In this document: piece by piece, positions 7,940 to 12,402 of the stretch
Position numbering within the stretch: the stretch's first letter is position 1
Layout of the letters: every line of letters starts with the position of its first letter
DNA from: Acidobacteriota bacterium
GTDB lineage: Bacteria > Acidobacteriota > Blastocatellia > Pyrinomonadales > Pyrinomonadaceae
Reading direction: 5' to 3'
Assembly (NCBI GenBank): GCA_023415725.1
Contig: JAEZJR010000100.1
Location: 1-12,402 of the forward strand
Length of the DNA stretch: 12,402 nt
Notes under the pieces: model-generated
Told to the model about the DNA's origin: nothing
The model's database searches: none
What the model saw: the letters and a program-made list of their open reading frames with translations, nothing else
Translations under genes and position numbers: made by a program

Positions 7940-7970
7940 AGTTTAACGACGAGCGCCGCCCTCTTGTCAA
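7940..7970 (-). promoter_or_regulatory. Probable sigma-70 promoter of the two-component operon
   Basis: On the - strand a consensus TTGACA (complement of 7965-7970) is followed after 19 bases by TAAACT (complement of 7940-7945), which matches 4 of 6 positions of the -10 box. The spacing is longer than the ideal 17. The -10 overlaps a small dyad, AAAC-TAT-GTTT, that could be an operator. Transcription would start near 7933, leaving a leader of about 90 bases before the kinase ATG. No other gene start is nearby. Confidence 0.5.
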
Positions 7971-8169
7971 TGATAATTTCCCCGCCAGGTCAAGATGACC
8001 CGGATCCATCGATTCTGACCACCTCCGCCCCGCCGGGAATATGCGAAACGCCGCCGGTAGATCCATCAAGGGTGGGGATGATCCTATAAAGCTCCCACAC
8101 GCATTTCTGCACTGATCGAAAATACTTTAGCCCCCACCAAAGATTTTGTTTCCGCCGCCCCTGTCAGAA

Positions 8170-8189
8170 CCGCCCCTGGTAAGGGGCGG
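8170..8189. repeat. Perfect palindrome, 7-base-pair stem
   Basis: CCGCCCC (8170-8176), loop TGGTAA, and GGGGCGG (8183-8189) pair perfectly. There is no T tract on the + strand after it and no gene ending nearby, so a terminator is unlikely. It belongs with the hairpin repeats that follow in the same spacer. Confidence 0.6.
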
Positions 8190-8276
8190 ATTGCGAAGCA
8201 CTCCCTCTACCACAAAACCAACCCCTCATCCCCCCAAATAAACGAAAAGTCCCCATCAGCGAACCCTCATGGCTCT

Positions 8277-8308
8277 AAGCTGCATAGCAGCGAAATGTTT
8301 GTAGCTCC
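8277..8308. repeat. REP-like unit, copy A
   Basis: The unit is AAGCTGC-ATA-GCAGCGA followed by AATGTTTGTAGCTCC. The head forms a 5-base-pair stem (GCTGC with GCAGC) around ATA. It aligns without gaps to copy B, 51 bases further on, at 22 of 32 positions by my count. The stem differs between copies by a compensating change (G-C becomes C-G), so pairing is kept. Confidence 0.5.
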
Positions 8309-8327
8309 CCGCCCCCAACCCCCACAA

Positions 8328-8384
8328 AAGCTCCGTAGGAGCGACACATCATTAGCCCCACGTGAAGCAAAGCGAAACGTGGGG
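8328..8384. repeat. REP-like unit, copy B, with second hairpin
   Basis: The head is AAGCTCC-GTA-GGAGCGA, with stem GCTCC (8330-8334) and GGAGC (8338-8342). The tail ends in TAGCCCC at the same distance as in copy A. Directly attached is a second, stronger hairpin: CCCCACGT (8356-8363) with ACGTGGGG (8377-8384), a perfect 8-base-pair stem with a 13-base loop containing GAAGCAAAGCGAA. The two stem-loops side by side look like one composite repeat element. Confidence 0.5.
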
Positions 8385-8410
8385 ACACCAACACACCAGC
8401 AAAACCAAAG

Positions 8411-8426
8411 GCCCGCTTCAGCGGGC
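8411..8426. repeat. Palindrome C next to the restriction gene
   Basis: GCCCGC (8411-8416), loop TTCA, and GCGGGC (8421-8426) form a perfect 6-base-pair stem. It is followed by GACAGAAAGTTGCTTC. This echoes the palindrome-then-GACA pattern of copy B (GGAGC-GACA), so it may be a third, more distant member. It lies about 45 bases before the restriction gene and overlaps its predicted -35 box. Confidence 0.45.
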
Positions 8427-8453
8427 GACAGAAAGTTGCTTCTGATGTAAAAT
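8425..8453 (+). promoter_or_regulatory. Possible promoter of the restriction-modification gene
   Basis: TAAAAT (8448-8453) matches 5 of 6 positions of the -10 box. Seventeen bases upstream is GCGACA (8425-8430), a 4-of-6 match to TTGACA that starts in the last bases of palindrome C. Transcription would begin near 8460, leaving about 11 bases before the ATG, with no Shine-Dalgarno site. Cruciform formation at the palindrome could affect the promoter, but that is inference. Confidence 0.4.
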
Positions 8454-8470
8454 CGTCACCAAATTTTCCC

Positions 8471-11400
8471 ATGACGATCCCCAAGACCTTTCAAGAATCT
8501 TACGCCCACGTTCGCGAACTGGTTGACCGGTTCCGCAAAAACGAATCCGCTTATCTTTCACCCAAATACCAGGAAGCCGAGGTCCGGCAGGAGTTCCTCG
8601 ATAAATTCTGGGTCGCCTTGGGGTGGGACGTTTACCACCAGGAGCAGCCGAACCCGTACGAGCGGGAGGTGAGGATCGAGAAGAGCGTCATGGTCGGCGA
8701 TCGGGGCAAAAGAGCCGACTACGCGTTCTACACGCGGCCGAATTTCCTTCAGGCACGGTTCATGGCCGAGGCGAAGAAGCCTTCACGGAATCTTGAGAAC
8801 CAGTACGATTGCTTCCAGGCGGTCCGTTACGGGTGGAACTCCAACACGCCGATCTCCGTGCTGACCGATTTTGAGCAGTTCCTCGTGCTCGACTCCCGGT
8901 CGAAGCCGAGCGTCGAAAGGGCGCTCAGCAACATCCTCGAAAAATTCCATTACACGCAGTTCGACGATGAAGAAGAATTCCGCCGGCTCTACTACCTTTT
9001 CGCCCGCGAGGCTGTCGGCGACGGCTCGCTCGAAAAGTACGTAACCGCGCTAAAGAAATCCAAAAAAACGAAGGCCGCTGCTAAACCCGCCGCTGTTCAA
9101 GTGGAGCCCGTCGGCGACACTTTCCTCGCCGAGCTCGACATCCAGCGCGAATTGCTCGCCAAATCCTTCAAGCGCAACAACGAGCACCTCGACGGCGACG
9201 AACTTACCGAGATCACCCAACGCACGCTCGACCGGCTGGTGTTCATCCGCTTCCTCGAAGACAAACTCGTTGAACCGTCCGAGATCATCGACCGGCTCGG
9301 GAAGAGGTCCGGCAATGCGTGGCGCGATTTCGCGGGCGAGATGCCGCGCCTCAATTCCATCTACAACGGCATCATCTTCAAGCCGCACGCCATCCTCGAT
9401 TCGCCCGATTTCGGCCCGGACGACAAGACCTTCAACGATCTTCTCTCGTGGCTCTCGCACCGCAACTCCGCTTACGACTTCAACTCGATCCCGATCCACA
9501 TCCTCGGCAGCATCTACGAACGCTTCCTGGGCAAGACGATAGTCACCACCGACAAACGCGCCCGCGTCGAGGAAAAGCCCGAGGTGCGCAAGGCGGGCGG
9601 CGTCTACTACACGCCCGAGTACATCGTCCGCTATATCGTCGAGAACACAGTAGGGAAACTGATCGAGGGGAGATCGCCCGACGAGATCGCGAAGATGCGA
9701 TTCGCGGATATCGCCTGTGGTTCCGGGTCGTTCCTGCTCGGCGTCTTCGACCACCTGATCGCCTACCACGTCGAATGGTACGCCGCGAACAAGACACGCC
9801 GTGCCGAAGCGATCAAGAAGAAACTCTGCCGCGAGACAGAGGACGGCAACCTCCAGCTCACTCTCGAACACAAACGCGACATACTCCTCAACAACATATA
9901 TGGCGTTGATCTGGATGCCCAAGCCGTCGAGGTCGCCCAACTCTCGCTCTACCTGAAATTGCTCGAGGAGGAAAACGCCGGCACGATCCAACCGAAACTC
10001 ACCGGCCTCAAAGAACAACTCCTCCCCAATCTCAACCGCAACATCGTTCACGGCAACTCGCTCGTCGATTTCGATATTCTCGATGGGGACCTGTTCGGTA
10101 CCGGCGAAGGAAAAAAACTCTACCCGATGAACTTCTCTTCGGCTTTTCCGGAGGTGTTTGCGAATGGCGGCTTCGACGCTATAGTCGGGAACCCGCCATA
10201 TGTTCGGCAGGAAATGATCTCGCCTCTGAAACCCTATCTTCAGAAACGATTCAAAACCTACCACGGTATTGCCGACCTCTACGTGTATTTCTTCGAACGC
10301 TATTTCGACCTGCTGAAGGAAGGAGGCGAGTTCGGGATCATCGTCGCAAACAAATGGCTAAGGGCAAACTATGGCCAACCGCTTCGGGCATTTTTGAAGA
10401 AACGTCACATCGAGGAGGTTGTAGATTTCGGCGACCTTCCCGTGTTCCAAGGGGCGACCACTTACCCGTGCATAATCCGAGCTCGCAAAAACAACGCCCG
10501 AGCGGCATTTCGCGTGACCGAAGTTGCCGGTCTCGACTTTGGCGGCTCTTCCCTCGGCGAGTACGTACTGGAGAACGAATTCACGGTAGGGCAGGAGGCA
10601 CTGAAGGACTCTGGCTGGTCGCTCACCGATGAATCGACGCAAAAGCTCTTGAATAAGATCCATCTCGCGGGAGTTCCGCTTAGTAAATTTGTAGAGGGTC
10701 GAATATACCGGGGAATACTTACAGGACTTAACGAAGCATTCGTCATCGACGACGAAATCAGAGCGAGGATACTCGCTAGAGATCTCCGGAGTGAGGAACT
10801 TCTAAAACCGTTTCTTTTCGGAAGAGAGATAAAGCGCTACGAAAATCCAGTCGCTAGTCGTTTTCTGATCCGCATACCTAAGGGATGGACCAGACGGCAA
10901 ATGGAGGAAACAAATGGCTTCAATACCACTACAGTCCCTCCGCTAACAGCGTGGAAGTGGTTCGAGAAAAGTTATCCCGCAATTGCCGACCATCTCAGAC
11001 CATTTGCCGATGCCGCTGCGATAAGGCATGACAAGGGAGAATTTTGGTGGGAGCTTCGGGCATGTGATTACTATGATCAATTTGAGAAATCAAAGATTAC
11101 TTATGCCGAGATCGCTTCCCGGGGACAGTTCTACATTGACGAGACACCATCAATCGTTGACACAACCGCTTACATAATAGGTTCGGCAGACCCCTATCTG
11201 CTCGGGCTGCTAAATTCGAGATTGTTTACGTTCATTTTTTCGAAGACGAGCTCTGTTATTCGGGGTGGATTCTTAAGATGGAAAGCTCAGTATGTGGCAG
11301 ATTTTCCAATCGTCGAATACGAATCTGAAAATTCAGGTAAGGGATCGATACAAGGAAATATAAAGGAGCTTGTGGGTAAGTTGAGGGACGCTAAAAAGTC

Positions 11401-11539
11401 GCTCGCCGCGGCCCGGACAGACGCGGACCGCCAATTCTACGAACGTTTCTGCGAAAAACTCGACCGCGACATAGATGAACTGGTCTATCAGCTTTACGAC
11501 ATCACTCCAGAAGAGCGGAGGATAATTGAGAGAGCGTAA
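8471..11539 (+). CDS. Type IIG restriction-modification enzyme (nuclease, adenine methylase and recognition domain in one chain)
   Basis: This 1022-residue protein starts with an HsdR_N-like PD-(D/E)xK nuclease (about 20-160) with D83 and E100-A-K102. A helical connector follows, then a gamma-class N6-adenine methylase: VYYTP (378-382), SAM-binding motif I FADIACGSGS (411-420), VDLD (479-482) and catalytic NPPY (574-577). The C-terminal part (about 690-975) resembles the TaqI-like specificity domain; the last 45 residues are helical. Such enzymes modify and cut DNA with one chain, and the recognition domain sets the target, which cannot be read here. PglX of BREX is a rejected alternative because it lacks a nuclease. 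GC falls from about 62% to 38-50% over residues 727-975 and then returns to about 62%, suggesting a swapped recognition domain. ATG 8471 lacks a Shine-Dalgarno site. Confidence 0.92.
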   Translation: MTIPKTFQESYAHVRELVDRFRKNESAYLSPKYQEAEVRQEFLDKFWVALGWDVYHQEQPNPYEREVRIEKSVMVGDRGKRADYAFYTRPNFLQARFMAEAKKPSRNLENQYDCFQAVRYGWNSNTPISVLTDFEQFLVLDSRSKPSVERALSNILEKFHYTQFDDEEEFRRLYYLFAREAVGDGSLEKYVTALKKSKKTKAAAKPAAVQVEPVGDTFLAELDIQRELLAKSFKRNNEHLDGDELTEITQRTLDRLVFIRFLEDKLVEPSEIIDRLGKRSGNAWRDFAGEMPRLNSIYNGIIFKPHAILDSPDFGPDDKTFNDLLSWLSHRNSAYDFNSIPIHILGSIYERFLGKTIVTTDKRARVEEKPEVRKAGGVYYTPEYIVRYIVENTVGKLIEGRSPDEIAKMRFADIACGSGSFLLGVFDHLIAYHVEWYAANKTRRAEAIKKKLCRETEDGNLQLTLEHKRDILLNNIYGVDLDAQAVEVAQLSLYLKLLEEENAGTIQPKLTGLKEQLLPNLNRNIVHGNSLVDFDILDGDLFGTGEGKKLYPMNFSSAFPEVFANGGFDAIVGNPPYVRQEMISPLKPYLQKRFKTYHGIADLYVYFFERYFDLLKEGGEFGIIVANKWLRANYGQPLRAFLKKRHIEEVVDFGDLPVFQGATTYPCIIRARKNNARAAFRVTEVAGLDFGGSSLGEYVLENEFTVGQEALKDSGWSLTDESTQKLLNKIHLAGVPLSKFVEGRIYRGILTGLNEAFVIDDEIRARILARDLRSEELLKPFLFGREIKRYENPVASRFLIRIPKGWTRRQMEETNGFNTTTVPPLTAWKWFEKSYPAIADHLRPFADAAAIRHDKGEFWWELRACDYYDQFEKSKITYAEIASRGQFYIDETPSIVDTTAYIIGSADPYLLGLLNSRLFTFIFSKTSSVIRGGFLRWKAQYVADFPIVEYESENSGKGSIQGNIKELVGKLRDAKKSLAAARTDADRQFYERFCEKLDRDIDELVYQLYDITPEERRIIERA

Positions 11540-11560
11540 CCGATCAAAAGACAAGAAACT

Positions 11561-11836
11561 ATGGCTAAAGAAATAAGGAAAAAGAAAAGCTTCGGAACCC
11601 TGTATGTGGATTCGGTAAGCCCGGACTACGGTGAGGACTACCCGATCTCGATCAATATGAAGATCACGTTTGAGGAAGCTCTGAAGCTTCACCTTTCATT
11701 AGGACAGGCCCTCGCAAAGTTGAACAGTTACGATAGAGCCACCGGCCCGGGAAAGAATTCGGCGGTCAACCTCTGTTACCACACCCGCACCAAACGCCTT
11801 GCGGTCAACGAAGTGCAGCTTACTAAGAAACGATAA
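11561..11836 (+). CDS. Small unknown protein behind the restriction gene
   Basis: This 91-residue basic protein begins 21 bases after the restriction gene, on the same strand and with no terminator between, so it is probably cotranscribed. I do not recognise a named domain. It has a lysine-rich start (AKEIRKKKS), a strand-like region (FGTLYVDSV, then YPISINMKI), a clear helix (TFEEALKLHLSLGQALAKL) and a final strand-rich part (SAVNLCYHTRTKRLAVNEV). It has no helix-turn-helix, so it is not an evident C-protein controller, and no catalytic motif. Compositionally it is closer to the low-GC recognition domain than to the rest of the restriction gene. A role as accessory factor or regulator of the enzyme rests on position alone. 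The ATG has only a weak purine run upstream. Confidence 0.75.
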   Translation: MAKEIRKKKSFGTLYVDSVSPDYGEDYPISINMKITFEEALKLHLSLGQALAKLNSYDRATGPGKNSAVNLCYHTRTKRLAVNEVQLTKKR

Positions 11837-11912
11837 GAAGAGATTAGAAATCTATGTCAGGTCTGCGGTCCTGCGGTTTGGATTTTGATCGTCGGCGGGA
11901 GAATTTTTCCTC

Positions 11913-12041
11913 ATGCTCGCTGGCCTGATCGGTGGCGTGGGTGGGGTGCTGATGGGGGCGGTGGGAGGGGCGGTTATGGAGGTCGTTCGGAGGCGATTTT
12001 GCACGAGCGCCGTTGTCGCCGTCGGGCCGCCATCGTGGTGA
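11913..12041 (+). CDS. Possible small Gly-zipper membrane peptide (42 residues)
   Basis: The frame from ATG 11913 to TGA encodes a peptide that opens with MLAGLIGGVGGVLMGAVGGA, a hydrophobic helix with Gly every three to four residues, followed by MEVVRRR and a short tail. Gly-zipper helices of this kind are known in small membrane proteins and toxins. GGGAGA (11897-11902) lies 10 bases before the ATG and is one of the few Shine-Dalgarno-like sites in the window, though the spacing is slightly long. Against it, the region is G-rich noncoding-looking DNA, and runs of GGN codons give glycine by chance. No antitoxin gene is apparent. Low confidence. Confidence 0.25.
   Translation: MLAGLIGGVGGVLMGAVGGAVMEVVRRRFCTSAVVAVGPPSW
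11939..11970 (+). other. G-quadruplex-type G tract
   Basis: Five runs of three to five G lie within 32 bases: GGG, GGGG, GGGGG, GGG and GGGG, with loops of 1, 7, 4 and 1 bases. This fits the usual G3+N1-7 pattern. It is on the coding strand 100 bases after the 91-residue gene, so it would also form in RNA. It might slow transcription in place of a missing terminator, which is inference. Confidence 0.5.
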
Positions 12042-12062
12042 TCGGTGCTGTTGTCGCCGTCG
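12012..12062 (+). repeat. 13-base direct repeat
   Basis: GTTGTCGCCGTCG occurs at 12012-12024 and again at 12050-12062, 38 bases apart. Both are followed shortly by GGGCCG, so an old tandem duplication of about 40 bases is possible. It lies just upstream of the 11-base repeat tract. Confidence 0.55.
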
Positions 12063-12091
12063 CGAAACGGGCCGTCTTGCGTCCGGCGTGC

Positions 12092-12232
12092 GCGTCTCAT
12101 TCGCGTCTCATTTGTCACTCGTGCGCGTCTCACTTGCGTCTCAATTGTCCGCCGTTCGCGTCCCAACTCATCTCGGTTTTGCACCTTTCGCGTCCCAATT
12201 GTCATCTCGCGGTCCCAACCGGTCCCACTTTG
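12092..12232 (+). repeat. Degenerate 11-base tandem repeat with 33-base higher order
   Basis: The words GCGTCTCA or GCGTCCCA begin at 12092, 12103, 12125, 12136, 12158 and 12190, so their spacings are multiples of 11 apart from one base lost near 12180. Units between them (GTCACTCGTGC, GTCCGCCGTTC, GTCATCTCGCG) are weaker matches in phase. In the first two cycles, two good units and one weak unit make a 33-base super-unit; later cycles at 12158 and 12190 keep the length (32 bases) with more decay, and GTCCCA recurs at 12212 and 12222. Eleven bases is about one helical turn. The frames across it are short and inconsistent, so I take it as noncoding. Confidence 0.65.
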
Positions 12233-12275
12233 AAAAAATTCACCACGCGGGCCCCGAAATGCGGACCCAGGCGGG

Positions 12276-12308
12276 AAAAAGACGAAGGGCCGTCAGTCCG
12301 ACGGCCCT
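12276..12308 (-). terminator. Rho-independent terminator of the tRNA
   Basis: On the - strand, downstream of the tRNA, a perfect 9-base-pair stem (AGGGCCGTC with GACGGCCCT, loop 5 bases, 12286-12308) is followed by TCGTCTTTTT. The T run lies on the - strand side only, so it serves the tRNA transcript and not the genes to its left. Confidence 0.8.
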
Positions 12309-12325
12309 ATATCAACACATTAATT

Positions 12326-12402
12326 TGGTGGCGGGGGGGAGGATCGAACTCCCGACCTTGGGGTTATGAATCCCACGCTCTAACCATCTGAGCTACCCAG
12401 CC
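12326..12402 (-). tRNA. tRNA with CAT anticodon, probably elongator Met
   Basis: The 77-base cloverleaf is complete: acceptor GGCTGGG, TA, D arm GCTC-AGATGGTTA-GAGC, anticodon arm TGGGA-TTCATAA-CCCCA, variable AGGTC, T arm GGGAG-TTCGATC-CTCCC, acceptor CCCCGCC, A73 and an encoded CCA. Anticodon CAT allows elongator Met, initiator Met or lysidine-modified Ile. The G1-C72 pair speaks against a bacterial initiator, and the overall shape is most like elongator Met. Two stem positions do not pair: T4 with C69 and A31 with C39. The 5' end is exactly the last base of the window. Confidence 0.88.

Larger units (their letters stand above)
7971..8470. other. Palindrome-rich spacer between divergent genes
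   Basis: About 500 bases separate the kinase promoter from the restriction gene, and I see no credible gene here on either strand. Rows rich in C on the + strand contain several copies of TAGC[CT]CC (8132, 8302, 8353) and four clear hairpin palindromes, listed separately. The 8-base word GATCCATC occurs twice (8003-8010 and 8060-8067). TATAAA at 8085-8090 lacks a convincing -35 partner. The content looks like accumulated small mobile or REP-type repeats, not regulatory sites for one gene. Confidence 0.6.
11837..12275. other. Spacer after the restriction cassette
   Basis: About 440 bases lie between the 91-residue gene and the tRNA terminator. They hold a possible 42-codon reading frame, a G-rich tract, a 13-base direct repeat and a degenerate tandem repeat, listed separately. 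No strong Rho-independent terminator for the + strand follows the 91-residue gene; the best hairpin there (AGATT-AGA-AATCT, 11841-11853) has no T tract. No larger gene is convincing. Confidence 0.55.

Noticed and set aside
7711..8069. Short - strand frames upstream of the kinase
   Set aside because: They are Pro/Arg/Ser-rich, lack start signals and cover the predicted promoter and leader hairpins.
8275..8484. 69-codon open frame on the - strand in the spacer
   Set aside because: It is a translation of the palindromic repeats and overlaps the start of the restriction gene.
9050..10264. 404-codon open frame on the - strand
   Set aside because: It runs antisense to the methylase motifs of the restriction gene, has no recognisable domain, and arises from GC-rich codon bias on the opposite strand.
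8471..11539. BREX methylase PglX
   Set aside because: The protein carries an N-terminal PD-ExK nuclease and no other BREX gene is nearby, which fits type IIG better.
11841..11853. Terminator for the restriction operon (AGATT-AGA-AATCT)
   Set aside because: The stem is short and AT-rich and no T run follows it.
12092..12232. CRISPR array
   Set aside because: The 11-base units have no spacers of the right size, no conserved 25-40 base repeat, and no cas genes nearby.
11885..12391. 168-codon open frame on the + strand
   Set aside because: It runs through the tandem repeat, the terminator hairpin and the antisense of the tRNA, so it cannot be a normal gene.

Overview
The window reads as chromosomal DNA of a Gram-negative-like bacterium with moderately high GC (about 60% in most genes). 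My best guess is Acidobacteriota, class Blastocatellia. This rests on the DUF5715-type domain, the NorD/CbbO-like VWA protein, the palindrome-rich spacer and the near absence of Shine-Dalgarno sites; no rRNA or ribosomal protein marker confirms it. The largest genes I recognise are an FHA-membrane-DUF5715 protein, a NorD/CbbO-like VWA protein, a two-component pair and a single-chain type IIG restriction-modification enzyme.

Region 1 (1-5358, + strand). The 3' end of an unrecognised gene overlaps a 75-residue protein by one base (TAATG); that protein has a CxxC...CxH pattern and a His tail. Nine bases later comes an inner-membrane protein with a cytoplasmic FHA domain and a periplasmic M15-like DUF5715 domain. 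After a short spacer with a possible promoter comes a 1038-residue VWA protein of the NorD/CbbO type, without its usual MoxR-type ATPase in view. A terminator that works on both strands ends this block.

Region 2 (5381-7970, - strand). A soluble receiver-histidine kinase is followed by a receiver protein whose HD-GYP-like output domain has lost its metal ligands but keeps the GYP loop. The kinase is preceded by a good -35 box and a leader with two hairpins.

Region 3 (7971-8470). About 500 bases of spacer hold four or more hairpin-forming palindromes. Two are diverged copies of one unit, and their stems differ by a compensating base-pair change. The predicted promoter of the next gene starts inside the last palindrome.

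Region 4 (8471-12402). A single-polypeptide restriction-modification enzyme (PD-ExK nuclease, N6-adenine methylase, TaqI-like recognition domain) is followed by a 91-residue unknown protein. The recognition domain has much lower GC than the rest of the gene, which points to a swapped specificity module. Next come a possible small Gly-zipper peptide on a G-quadruplex-like tract, a degenerate 11/33-base tandem repeat, a terminator on the - strand, and a CAT-anticodon tRNA (probably elongator Met) whose 5' end is the last base of the window. The restriction gene between a palindrome cluster and a tRNA looks like a small defence cassette, but I see no integrase or att repeat.
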